Shown piece by piece: positions 1 to 51,070 of a stretch of DNA of 64,000 nt. Position numbers and translations under genes: made by a program. Location: positions 109,460 through 173,459 of the forward strand of contig NMRB01000056.1 in NCBI GenBank assembly GCA_002633025.1, written 5' to 3'. The DNA comes from Notospermus geniculatus. Lineage: Eukaryota; Nemertea; Pilidiophora; Heteronemertea; Lineidae. Numbering within the stretch: position 1 is the stretch's first letter; each line of letters begins with the position of its first letter. A model generated the notes under the pieces. That model was not told where the DNA came from. It did not search any database and saw only the letters and a program-made list of their open reading frames with translations.

Positions 1-107
1 TGCTGGAGATTTCCACGCTGGAGATATCCACGCTGGAGATTTCCACACTGGAAATTTCCATGCTGGAGATTTCCACACTGGAGATTTCCATACTAGATAT
101 TTCCATA
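1..107. repeat. 15-bp tandem repeat (minisatellite), cut by the window start
   Basis: About seven copies of a 15-base unit close to CTGGAGATTTCCACG, with point differences between copies (GATATCC, GAAATTTCC, CTAGATATTT). The array begins at or before base 1, so its true length is unknown. Any open frame across it is a by-product of the repeat unit being a multiple of three. I see no promoter or exon signal linked to it. Confidence 0.9.
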
Positions 108-39091
<38,984 letters not shown>

Positions 39092-39119
<28 letters not shown>

Positions 39120-42100
39120 GGTTGGGGCACTGCCATGTATAAAATAGATATTAATTTATGATTTGGGATTTAAATTTTGTAAATAAGAAATTTACCTGAC
39201 ACTCACATGTGTCCTTGTAGTATAGCCATGTTTTTGTGGCTCGGATACGAAGGTTGTGCCCTTGTGTACTGTGTACTGTGTACAGTTACTTTTGTGGAAC
39301 GAGGAACAAATCTTTCTGAGATTGGGTGATTAAGCCCGCAATGTTAGAGAGTTTTCAGAGTAACACAGTCTGAGTTAAGTGACATCCTGAAACATCAGGG
39401 GAGGGTGTACATAAATTCTCCTTCCCTCACAGTTTTATCTGAGGGAGTGGGCGAATGGTGTGAATTTCTCAGGATCTGTAATACTGCTAGAAGAGACAGG
39501 CGAGAGAAGTTGACTCCAGATATTCTATGGATGTCAGCAGGGTTCTCCACTAGTGTAACAGAAAGGGCGCGGCGCCCGTTCTAAAACGCAGGATTAATCT
39601 CAGCGCCCAGTCTAAAAATCCACCGCCCGGTCAAAAAAAATGCCGCCCGGTCAAAATTATTCACTTTAAATAACACTGAGGTTTTCCAAGCACCGACGGG
39701 AGCTAGATTTGCATTCCGAAATGCCGGGAAATCGCATTTCAGGGCTTCTAGATTTCAAATTTTTCTGGGGAGGCCCCCAGACCCCCGCTCGTGTGCAGCA
39801 GTGGCTTCCGATATCAGTAACCGTGTGACGTCACCAGCGCCCGGTCTGTTTCAAACCCTGTGGAGAACCCGGTCAGGTCACAAAGTGTGTGATCCTGAAA
39901 GCTCCTACAGTCAAAATTAAACACAGTTCAGTTGTATTCAATGGTATAAGGGTCCAGCCTTCACCAGTAGTGTAACATACACATAGTTTCATGTAATGAA
40001 TCAAGTAGTGCTTGCATTCTAAAGCTGAGAGTATGGTAATGTGCATTTGTCATTTAGTGTCAAAAGCCTGCATTTTCTAGCTTCTAAAGTTAAATTCATG
40101 TTCTTGCTCATCCTTAAGAAATTAACTGAAATAACTGCAGTACAACTGCTGTTTCTGGTTTGGCCTTAGCTGGTCAGAGAGAATTGCCATACAAATTAGA
40201 CCTACTATATGAAATACCCTTTGTACTGAAATCTTGATTCTCTTCTGCTAAATTTATTTGTTGTTAAAATGATAATTGCATTTATTGCTTTCGTGAAATC
40301 ATGAAGAAAGTTTTTGAGGCCAGATTATATGCCTCTTTGTACCAGCTTATAAGTGTGATCTGACCTTCCATGCAGACTTCACATTTCATTGCCCGTCTAT
40401 ATATGGTGAAGAAGTATATTGATTGAGGCAAACATAGTTGATTTCAACAAGCTTTTTGCAAGTTGCTGGTCAACTTGTGTCCTTTTGGTCGTGATTCAGC
40501 TTAGATTCTTTCAATAATAATTCCTTTCAAGAAATAATATTCAGATAATGATTCATTTCAAAGATCTTTGACCTTCATACTTTAGTATTCCTAATGCACA
40601 GCCTGCTAAGTGTTCATGTTCACTCTTTGTGATTGCACAGGAAGGAAAGAACAGAAACGTCTGTGAAATTTCAAATACCGTTGTGAAATCAGTGAATTTT
40701 TTTTATCTCCACATATTTTCTCTGCAAATTGTGGCACACCCTACTTGATGCTCTTTCTTATGTGTTATATTTCTGCATGGTGCTGTATATTCGGTCTTTC
40801 ACAATTTCCACATTGTTGTTGTAACTAATATTTTAATTCCTAACATCGAGGTTTGGACACTTGCACCACAAATAGAAAATCTCAGCCAACAGTCTATTTG
40901 GCTCTTGCTGTACCTGTTATCATTGGTCACCTCAGTCAGACAAAATTGACCAATTCTGCTCTTTAATCACCTCCATATGATTCGGCCTTGAGTGTGATGC
41001 ACGGTGAAACCTTGGTGATAATCTGCAAATCAAAATGTCTTCTTATTTACACTTTTACTGGAATTTTTTACTCAATTTTTGCCTTTTTCTTCAATCAAAT
41101 AAAAAGCAGTCATCTTGTGTGCAACTCTGGTCAGAATTCTCCACCAGGGCTGCAACAACATGGACTTTTATTTGGTGATAGGTATTATTTAGCAGGGTAG
41201 ATATTTTAGTACACCACAATGGATATCTCACCTTAGCAGTTACTGTTCTTGAGTAGGAATTGATTTTGTTGGTTGTGAGTTCACGATTTCAGACTTAATT
41301 TGCTAGAATTTCTTGTGATATTCATAAAGAGGCATTTTACATGACTTACTGGTCAGAGATATGTTCAGGGCAATGATCTGGAGTGCAATGTGTGATAGAA
41401 TTGGGTCTTGGGGGTATTGAGAACTTGGTATAAAGTTCTTTACTTGTAGGATGGCATTCATCTTCTGGAAATGTGATTCAAAATACTGTTATTAGACAGA
41501 AATCTAGCAAATGAGTTGAGAAATGAACTGAGGAGATTGTAATACTAATTTGTCATCCTTTTGCAAAACCTTTTATGACAACTCTGGTATTGCATTCTCA
41601 TTTATGGCTTGTTTGTGAACCTATTGCATGTTGAATTGTATTCTTTTCTGTTTTCTGTTGTTTGTCTTTGCAAACTTTCTCTTTTTTTGTGGTGTTGTTG
41701 TAAATTAGGATATCTCCCTTCATCGCAGCCTTCAGTTCTGATAGAATATAGCTAAACACAAAATCGTTGTTGAAAACTATAAAAAAACATCAGCCGCAAA
41801 CAGGGCCCTGTTGAAAAATGTCACCAAAGTCAATTCTAACTCTTGAAGAGGCTTTCATGTCTTTGAAACCCGCATGTTAGTGGCAGATTTTCAGCACTGT
41901 TTGTAGCTGTTATCCTATTTGGGCCTGTTTTACTGTGGCATGCACTAATCCCAAATGTTAGTGTTATTTCATTTTAATGACCAAAAGGTCTGAGAAAACA
42001 TTTTACCTTTGTTTATTGTACCTCGGGTACAACGTTCATAGTGGGATTGTGGTCATTACTTTCTAGCTAAGATACCATGGTTTGTATTTGAGAATGTGGA

Positions 42101-45100
42101 AGACTCTTGCCTTCAGTTATCAGTAAAAGTTCTGAACATCAACCTTACTGTATGAGTAGAATCATTCCTTCAAAACGTTCTAGGTTTCCTTAGCTAGAGA
42201 ATCTTCACCATATGACAGCCACTACCAGATTTTTTGTGATAGATGTTTTTAATTCATGTTTTGTGTCTAGTTTATTTTTTGTTGTGGAAATTGTCCAATT
42301 TCTACCTGAGCAGTATTATAGTTTTCGCTGAAGGTGCGATATAATGGTCTAAGCATGGTAAATGTTGCTCCTCATGGTTCAGCATGCAGAAACTGAGTCC
42401 ATGGCTGTTGATTTATCCCTGCCTGGTCTGAAATTTAAGCCTTCTTTAATCTATCTGGATGAGTTAATTCTAACCAAACCATCACACACTGAACATCGTT
42501 GTAACGTCGCACAGTTCTGCAGTTTCTGTCAGAGTGGCACTGTGGAAACATCGGCGCCTGTCACCACTGAGGTTCAGGGTTGATCCATCGTCACACCCTT
42601 CTTCACGTGACAGAGGGAGTCACTCTCTTTGACAGCACATTTTTGCTTCCTCCAACACTCAAGTTTCTCCTACTCCACATTTCTTCACCCGATATTGTCT
42701 ACAGAGCCAATAATGCTGTACAGTGTATTTGGCACTTGACTCTCAATTCAGTATTGAGGTTTTGCAGTCTTATGAGCATTTGTTGTTGCATCTCTTCAGC
42801 TAAAGGTGTTACTTTCAAAAGTTGTTACTCTTATTTTCCTTCTTCATTCACCAACTGTTATGTTGTCTGTGTTAGATGAAATGCCCGTGGTTACAGTCCT
42901 TAGCTCCCTCACTACTTAGTCTGGACCAAGCCTACCCGTCCATCCAAAGTCATCTGAAAACCAGAGTGGCTGTTCAGATAGATCTCTTCATCGATATCCT
43001 TTGCACAGAAGGTGGAGAGGGGTATGACTTTTAAAATCATGAGTAAGGGACAATGCTCAAGGGGCTCACCCTTGAATCTGCCATGCCAGTTCCTCCCTTC
43101 GCATACTTCAGATTGATGGTACCAGCAGGGTTTTACCGTAAGTGTAGTCATACCGTACCAGTTTCTGTGTGCTGACCGAGGAGGAAGCACAGTGGTCTGT
43201 GGAGGGCGAATTCTCCACGATGTGCTGGGTGTTAAGAATGGTAAGGGAGATAAAAAAGATGACTGGTTTTAACCCACTATTGCCAGATGGATTTCAGTAT
43301 TATCACTTGGGTTTACCAGTCATCAATTCAAGAATTTTTGCTAAATTCTTGAACTTGAATTCATATATCTAGACTAGACTGTACTCAGATCCGTTTCACA
43401 TCACCGGTTAACCCTTTCTGATTCATACTATTTCAAAGGACTTCACTGAAACCTAGCCTGTAAAAGAAAGTGATTCATTGATACACTGGGGACGTGGTTC
43501 TCTATTAGAGTTCATCAGAGTGATATATAAATGAAAGGGCTAACTTATCTTGGAAAATCACAATAGTAATTGCTATCAAAATGCACATGTTTCACTTTGT
43601 CACAATCTTTCATGTCAAGTTATATATCGTATATGATCACGTCACAGTTTTTGAAATCTTTCCAATCACAATATGTTTTGTAAGTCAAGTATGGCACATT
43701 TCACAAACCATGTCAGTTCATTTGGGATGCTTTTCAAGCCTGCATGGAAGTGTTAACACTTATAAATCAATCTGACTGCTCCCTCTTATTTTGTGTGCGT
43801 CTGCTTACATTTATATCAACAAATGAGAAAATTCCAGAAGTGCAAGATTTACTCTTATCATTCGATTTATTTGTAAGTGAAGCTGGCTGCCTCTGGGATC
43901 CATGCCCAATTTCTGTTCACTCTTTGATAGCTAGAAGACCCTGCCCTTAGTACGTGTGTGTGAATGTACATGTATGGAGTTGTGCTTAAATGAAGTTGAT
44001 GCTTCAGTTTTCATCAGGTTCTTTCTTTCTGAAAAAGCTTGTACAAATGCTGCATGCATAGAAATCTTAAAATCACGGATACACTAAGGGTTGCTTCATA
44101 TTTATCCATGTAGTGTAGATTTACAATACGAATCTGAATCCGAGTATTTTTGGAAATGGTGTCTGTTATTTTGGTATCATTATTATTACTCAGATGATTA
44201 TGATATTGATGAAATGATATCACACTGCAGAATTAAAGTGCTCAAACTTTGGTTTGAAGAAGTTGCATTATTTGATTTGCAAGTTGAAAACTGTATGATC
44301 ATGGTCATCTACTGTTTCTTGTCTCTGTATCCACTGTATGATAAGATCACATCTTCTACTGTATTTTTGTTAATCCTGTACATATATAGTGTTGTAGCCC
44401 TAGCTGCTTCTTGCAGTTTACAACTTATACATGTAGAGCCAGGTTATTTCTAAATTCTGGACATTTTTTTCTCGTTTAATTCCTTCTGCTCTAGTATATG
44501 TGACCTTGGTTATCTATTTCTTTCTCATTTAAATAACATTGAAGGAATTCCCAAGTCAGATGGACTCCGAATGCAGTCAAAGTAAGATGTTCCACCCCTG
44601 TTGGATTTTTCAGAAATAATACAAATATCTAGCATGACCAAGGGAGTGTAAAGGTTAGCTGGCATACTGGGGAAACCTTTGTCAAGTATTTAGCGCTGTG
44701 CGACTCATTCTTGTGATAAAAGCAAATGAATCTCTCACAATGAAATTTGTGGGGTACATTCTGCTTGCTGACTTGGAAATTCCTTCATTCCGTTCAGATT
44801 GCTGTTTCTGGATACAGAGATTTTGATCTGTGGAGTTTTTGTGTCCACATTATGAATCATGATTTTTGACATATCAAATTATGCACTTTACATGTAACTT
44901 ACAGCACCTGATTTTGAAGATTGTCATTTTCTGCGCCAGTCTTTTGAATCTGGATAACAGTGCCTAAAATTTGCTTGGTATGAAAACTGATACAGCAGCC
45001 TTTGTGTGAAAATGTAAAGATAGTTGGGCCGTTCAACGAGATCGTTCCTTTTGGTAACAGGTCTTTGGTAATTTATGAATTACTCTCTTACAGTTGGTTT

Positions 45101-45714
45101 CATTCCCTCTGTTTTCCAAGGACACAAATATAAGACCTGCTTTTCTAAAACATCAATCCATTGTCTGCGTGCAGATTATTTTCCAAGATCAAATGACAGG
45201 GGATCAGAACATATGTTTGTGTCCTTGGATATTGCCTTAATGGTCCAGAGCTGTTGTAGTGTACAGTTCATTATTAGTGACATATCAATAAAGAAACATG
45301 GATGACAGGTATCATCAGTGTCTTCTAGTTGGTCTATTTACATATTTACTAATTTTCAAGGCTTAGCAAGTATAGCAAGGCCAAGATCAACAGTTGTGAC
45401 ATTGGTGGCTCCCGAGAAGAGGCGGCTCCCATTTTACAGCTGTCTCACACACTTCTCCTTCTTGGGTGTGACAGGTGTGTGGGAATATATATTATTCAGA
45501 CTAGAGTCATTTGCCGTCTGTTTTGTACATACATGGACTTATTTTCGACCAATAAAAGCCTTAGGTGCATGTAATCTACAGTCAGGGGAGTTAAAATAGA
45601 TTGCACAATCACAGAAAGTTTCAAGACAGTTATTGAAGACAGTTTTCGTTTAGCTGCAAACGCCACCAATAGGTGGCATGGCATGCACAGCCTCGTTTCC
45701 ACAACACCGGCAAC
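39092..45714. other. 6.6 kb with no recognised exon (probable FERM 3' region and CCT3 promoter side)
   Basis: Apart from the dispersed repeat at 39553-39860, the sequence is AT-rich and lacks the inverted elements seen elsewhere. AATAAA occurs near 41099 and 45286, so part may be a long 3' UTR of the FERM gene. I looked for a membrane-segment exon like the FRMD3/5 C-terminus and did not see one. The 400 bases before the CCT3 start hold no TATA box that I would call. Confidence 0.5.
39553..39860. repeat. Dispersed repeat with GCGCCCGGTC motifs
   Basis: GGTTCTCCACTAGTGTAACA at the left and CCTGTGGAGAACCC at the right form short inverted ends. Inside are repeated CGCCCGGTCAAAA phrases and GGGGAGGCCCCCAGACCCCC. 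Composition is distinctly GC-richer than its surroundings. No coding content. Confidence 0.55.
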
Positions 45715-48700
45715 ATGAGCGCACCAGTGCTAGTTTTGAGTGAGTATTCACGTCTATTTTAGACCGATGTTTTTCGATTGATCCGATAGATTTGCTGTTG
45801 AATACAAAGAACCTTTATTTCAGATCAGAATACCAAGCGGGAGTCTGGTAAAAAGGTCCAGCTTGGAAATATAACCGCCGCAAAGGTAAGGAGCATGTGC
45901 GCGTGGTTGACGCCATTTTGTTTTCCATATAAAATGTACAGCGAATGCGCGTGCATTCCAGAACATTCCACAAACCGGTGTGGAAGGAAGAGTTGTCCCA
46001 CTAAATGCAAGTCTTGAGTGATAGTATAATCTGTATTGTAAGGTTACATTCGAATACCCATGGTTTCTATAGGCCATATAGGCCTAGCTGTGATAGCCGG
46101 CCATCCACATGATCCAGGCCCACCCATAGCCTATGTCAGTTCGGGAAATTGCAGAATTCTGCAACGTTGTGGAATTCCACATCGAGATGTAGAATTCTGC
46201 AACCTGGGTGTTCTTTCGTAATGGAAAATGCATAGAGATTCACACAACCTGAATTTCAAAAAGAACTGTGATAACTTTTGGTCTGAATGGTCCCTGTGGA
46301 CCCCAAAACGAGCAACGAAAATTTCATTGCACAGAACTTGTCCAGTAAAATTTTATAGCTGATTACTTGTTTACACAGCAAACTGTAGTACATTTGGTGT
46401 GTACATTTGAGTATTTTTAGTAGAAATTTCAGTATATCTTCGGATTGCACAACAGGATTTTTTTTTCCTTGACCAGAAATTCAGTTTGCAGTTCCAGAGA
46501 ACCTATGGTGATGAGTAGAGCCCTCCTGTCTAAGAATCGCAGCCCCAATGACCAGGGTTGTGGAATTCAGCAACTGAAAGTTGCAGAATTCCACATCATG
46601 TCTGGTATAAGATGCAGAATTCCACAACGTTGCAGAATTCCGCAGTTTGCCGAACTGATGTGGCCGTGCGTGTCCCTGAAAAAAACAGGACTAGGCCTAG
46701 GCCTAGGCCTAGTTTCTTTGTAAATGTAATGTTGGCTGCCGCGCGCAGCAGGGTTGTTTCAATTCTATCTAGGCGTAGGCCTAACTAGCTAGCTTTTTGT
46801 TTTTTGGCATGTGCTTCGGCGTAATTCATATTTTTCACATTCTTTTCACCAACTCTTCACTTCAGGGAGGCCTAGCATTGCCTATAGTACGTTTAAGTCA
46901 TCTGGAGCTCGATGGGCGTATGTCAATCAAACCCTTAGTAACTAGACCACAATGAACTTAGGGTTTACTCTAAACGGTTCAACGCACATTGTTTTCTAAC
47001 CAGCTGAAGCTTGGTTTGAAATTGAACATACAACTAAACATTGATTTGAAATTGAACACAGGCACAGGCATGGGATTGGCTGGAAGTGTCCTGTCAATAA
47101 AACGCATGTCAATAGCCAGACTTCACCAACAATACCAAGGTCTGCCTGACAACCGAAGGTCCGCCCATCGAGCTCCAGATGACNCCTACTCTTCTTTTTT
47201 AAGAACTAATACTTGCCTTCTTCACAGTGATATCTCATGCTCAGAATTTTTTTTTGATATCTGTTCAGGCCTACATTGTATGTAGATCGCGCCATAAAAA
47301 CAGCCGATATTGGACGGTTTATTTCATCAATAATTTTGTGGGAAAACGCCGCAAATCGCATCTCCGCACATCTCAATTTTCAAAATTTTCATGGGGAGAT
47401 ACCGCACCCCTCCCGCTGTGGGTTTCAGGCGCGCGGACACACACAAACGGACCTCTCCAACTGGCTTTCCTGGTCGGGCAATTGACATGACTGATGCGAC
47501 ATGCTGACCCAAATTCCTGGCGAGAACCCTGGTTAGGCCTGTTCATTACTGTGTATTGGCTGTTGGTTTTTAATGTTGAGTTGAAACATTTTCATTTGCA
47601 TACATGACCATTTCTTCATGTAACTGATCTCCGCAACCAAGAGCATCCTCACTTGATCAGCTGTCAGTGCATTCACTCTTGTATTCTGCTTCATTTCAAG
47701 GTCTGATCTTGCATGTAAGATAGCTCTTGATGCCACTAAGACTGTTGCCCTGGAGGAGAATGGGCGTAAAGAAATTGACATCAAACGCTATGCCAAAGTA
47801 GAAAAGGTGAGCAATTATTTTGGTAGATGATATCTTGAAGTGTGTGTTGTGCTTGGCTAGGGTCCCCGGCTGAGACTGTCGGCATGTCCCACAAGAGGCA
47901 GGGGCATGGTATCCAATTTATTGTTTACAGCAGTCACCGATGTAAAATATTCATTCATTCTAGGCTCAGTAAGCATTTTCTTGGCAACCTTTTCCAGGTA
48001 CCTGGTGGCACCATTGAGGACTCAGAAGTTTTATCCGGTGTGATGATAAACAAAGATATTGTCCACCCGAAGATGAAGCGACGGATAGAGAACCCACGAA
48101 TTCTACTTCTAGATTGCAATTTGGAATACAAGAAAGGAGAGAGTCAGACAAATCTAGAAATCACTAGTGAAACGGATTTTGCGTAAGTTGATGAGTTTAA
48201 TTGCTGGTGTTGAGTAACGTTCTGCCCATACCTGTCTCTGCTAAAAAAAATTGTTTCACTTTTCAGTAAAATTCTTCAACTTGAGGAAGAATATGTGCAG
48301 AATATGTGTGCTGATATTATCCGTGTGAAACCTGATGTGGTCATCACTGAAAAGGGTGTCTCAGATCTCGCTCAGCATTTCCTGGTCAAGGCTGGAATTG
48401 CAGCAATTAGGAGAGTAAGGAAGTCTGACAACAACAGAATAGCCAGGTATGTACTCTTTGAGGTGAGGTAGGCTGGTCCTCATAAGGAGGTTATTGGTGT
48501 TCATGAGTTGGGCATTTCTTTTGTACATGTATGTTCTATGATGTAATTGAAGGCATTTGGACTGACTTGCTGATCCCCTTGCCTCTCTATTGCATGCCTG
48601 TCTTGGTCCTCAGGGCAGTGTGTGTCCATGGGTGGTCACAGGGTTCAGCAGCTGATTAATGGAAAGAACTGAGAACATCAACTGTGGCTGAAAAGTCGGC

Positions 48701-49954
48701 GATTGGAATCGTTCCTGATGGTGACCTAATGTTTGTTTTTTATTTCGTTGCCAGAGCATCAGGAGCAACGATTGTCAATAGGACTGAAGAAATCAAAGAA
48801 GAGGATGTTGGAACACAGTGTGGTCTGTTTGAGATAAAGAAACTGGGAGACGAGTAAGTGCTCCTCTATCACATTCTAATTTGTAAATGCAAGTCGGCAA
48901 GTTTCTAATTTAGTACTGTTTATTTCATAGGTATTTCACATTCATGACCCAGTGTAAGAACCCCAAAGCCTGCACCATCCTACTGAGAGGAGCAAGTAAA
49001 GATATCCTAAATGAAGTTGAACGTAATCTACAAGATGCCATGAATGTAGCCAGGAATGTCATGATGGATCCTTTCTTGGTTCCTGGTGGTGGCGCAGGAG
49101 AAATGGCTTTAGCACAGGTAAGACATGAGCTACCTTGAACAGACGGCATGTCCAACTCTGCTGCCTTGTGTGGTCTGGCTCATGAGGGATCTCGCCTTGC
49201 GAAGAGTGATGTTAGCTGAATGTAACTTCATCGCTGCTGCTCCTTCCTCTGTCTTCTTTATTTCTTTTCTTGATGGCATGACCAATATACATCTGGTTTC
49301 TAGAATCGCCAATTTCATCATTCCCTATTTTGTAGGCTTTAAATGAGAAGGCTAAAAGTATCCAAGGGGTGGACCAGTGGCCATACCGAGCAGTAGCAAG
49401 AGCTTTAGAGGTTATTCCAAGGACACTTATACAGAACTGTGGAGCCAATACAATCAGGACTATTACAGCTCTTAGAGTAAGTGTTAAAGATTATTTGCTT
49501 GAGCTAAACATTTCTCTGCAGCTGCCAAGTAGATTTCTCATGAAGCTCAAAGTTCTTCTATGATACAAGAAGCTTGTTCATTTGTAACCCTTTTCCAGGC
49601 TAAGCATGCAGTTGAAGGCAACACGACTTGGGGTGTCGATGGTGAATCTGGTAACATCGTAGACATGAACGATTTCGGAGTGTGGGAACCTTTATCAGTC
49701 AAGGCACAGACTTTCAAGACTGCCATTGAGGTAAGAAAAGTGATGGGACTGATGGAAATATACACTTGAGAAATGTCCGCCTATTCTGTAACTTAGCTTT
49801 GCCTCAAAATGTAAGATGCGAAAGTTCTTCATCAAAGAAGTCTTCTATTTTGCAGACTGCTGTGCTTCTGCTAAGGATTGATGACATCGTATCAGGAATG
49901 AAGAAGAAGAAGGAAGAGCCAGGTTATATACCACCAAAAGATGAAGAGCATTAA
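45715..49954 (+). CDS. CCT3: T-complex protein 1 subunit gamma, with central-N-terminal exons missing from the assembly
   Basis: CCT3 is one of eight subunits of the cytosolic TRiC/CCT chaperonin, which folds actin, tubulin and other proteins with ATP. Exons seen: 45715-45739, 45824-45885, 47701-47806, 47998-48182, 48267-48446, 48755-48853, 48931-49117, 49336-49476, 49599-49730, 49856-49954. The first ATG gives MSAPVLVLNQNTKRESGKKV, a close CCT3 start. Later parts read EENGRKEIDI, YKKGESQT, ITEKGVSDLAQHF, RRVRKSDNNRIA, ILLRGASKDILNEVERNL, FLVPGGGAGEMAL, WPYRAVARALEVIPRTLIQN, TWGVDGESG and LLRIDDIVSG, ending EEH. About 136 residues, including the GDGTT ATPase motif, are absent between exons two and three. 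Joining those two directly gives a stop at the second codon, so exons are lost rather than skipped. The last exon is repeated after the N gap. Confidence 0.95.
46136..46658. mobile_element. Inverted-repeat element built of GAATTC palindromes, in a CCT3 intron
   Basis: The left end TCAGTTCGGGAAATTGCAGA then ATTCTGCAACGTTGTGGAATTC is matched by the inverse of the right end (TCAGTTCGGCAAACTGCGGA...). Each end is itself a series of small palindromes around GAATTC (GCAGAATTCTGC, TGGAATTCCA): three at the left and four at the right. The middle, about 46215-46550, is unrelated and AT-rich. No coding content. Confidence 0.7.
46685..46712. repeat. GGCCTA hexamer repeat
   Basis: A short run of GGCCTA units (about four) in the CCT3 intron, just after the GAATTC-rich element. 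Isolated GGCCTA phrases are common across the window (for example near 57670), so this is a local slippage product. Confidence 0.8.
46897..47184. mobile_element. Inverted-repeat element ending at a single-N gap, in a CCT3 intron
   Basis: The left arm GTCATCTGGAGCTCGATGGG then CG is exactly inverted at 47162-47183, and the next base is the N at 47184. The contig therefore seems to break right at the repeat end. This lies in the interval where CCT3 exons are missing. Confidence 0.6.
47240..47535. repeat. Dispersed GC-rich repeat in a CCT3 intron
   Basis: Contains GTGGGAAAACGCCGCAAATC, CATGGGGAGATACCGCACCC and GGCGAGAACCCTGGTTAGG. The ending recalls the GGAGAACCC end of the 39553-39860 repeat, and the style is the same, but I cannot align the two fully. 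It ends about 165 bases before the third visible CCT3 exon. Confidence 0.45.
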
Positions 49955-50955
49955 ACACCATACATACATGATTGTAGTTCACCCCTCAGATCTGTTGCCT
50001 TTGGATGGTTTGCTGTCTTCAGTGAAGGAATGAAAGTTGGTCAGGCTTCATACCTGTTTCAAGGAGGCCAGCCTGTTGGGGCATTTGGGGATGGGTTTTC
50101 CCCTGGTATAATTCTATCTTCTATGGTTGTTTGAGACATTTCCGAGACAATTTGGTCTTGATGAACCATATCAAGTGTTACTAATGGTATTATTTTGTGT
50201 AAGAATGCGTGTATCAATTAGCAAAGTTAATTTTCTTCTGGGTGAAAATGGGGTTCGACATTGCCTCTCTGTCTGACCACACTTCGGAAGATTGTTTTGG
50301 CTGTGATTTTCATCATGCTCAGATACTTGCAGCATGCATGTGCTATCCCTTGGGTAATGAAATAGTTTATAATCTTATGCTGCGTTACCCCAAGCCGAGG
50401 AACAAACATTGTGTATGTGATACACATAAAAAAAGCCTTTCTAATTGTCAGTAACTTTGTGCGTGTTTTCAGTTCATGCAGTATTTATTCACATGTGAGG
50501 AATCACAATATGTGTGCCCATGTTCAGCTTCCAGTCTCTTGCAGACGACTTACTGTTTTGTACCATATAGGCTATTAGTGTAATAAATAATTAACAGAAA
50601 GACAACTGCCTTGGTTTGTTTTCATTTCATTCCTGTACGTGTCCTTTGCCATTTATATTTTGTTTTATTTGTCTGTCAAAGCATGGGAGTGGGCGTCATT
50701 CAGGTTCCTGTCTGTGCATGCCTTGGGAAAGCTGGGACATGTTATGTATTGTTCCCTCACAGTGATAAAACTTGTGTGGCAGTGCATTAATATACATGTA
50801 ATGATGTGCTTATATATTCATGTTCATCCTGTTTCAGGTTTTGAGGGACATTTTACACAAGAGGATGTTTGGAAGTTGGGATTTCCCCAACACCAAGGTG
50901 GGTAGACTGCCACTGATGCCTCCACTTATCATTCTCTATTTACAAAGTATACAGT
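49955..50955 (+). other. CCT3 3' UTR and downstream DNA
   Basis: Follows the CCT3 stop. AATAAA at 50582-50587 is a fitting polyadenylation signal about 630 bases after the stop. This whole stretch recurs with about 1% differences at 51207-52208, after the N gap. No other gene is seen. Confidence 0.65.
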
Positions 50956-51070
50956 NNNNNNNNNNNNNNNNNNNNNNNNNNNNNNNNNNNNNNNNNNNNN
51001 NNNNNNNNNNNNNNNNNNNNNNNNNNNNNNNNNNNNNNNNNNNNNNNNNNNNNNNNNNNNNNNNNNNNNN
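50956..51070. other. Assembly gap (115 N)
   Basis: The sequence left of the gap ends in TATACAGT and the sequence right of it restarts with CGAAAGTTCTTCATC, found earlier at 49819. The left and right flanks therefore overlap by about 1.14 kb, which means the true gap length is probably negative. Confidence 0.9.

Noticed and set aside
42912-43190. 92-codon minus-strand frame (DEEIYLNSHSGFQMTLDG)
   Set aside because: Looks mildly protein-like but has no recognised family, and no splice signals or neighbours support it.
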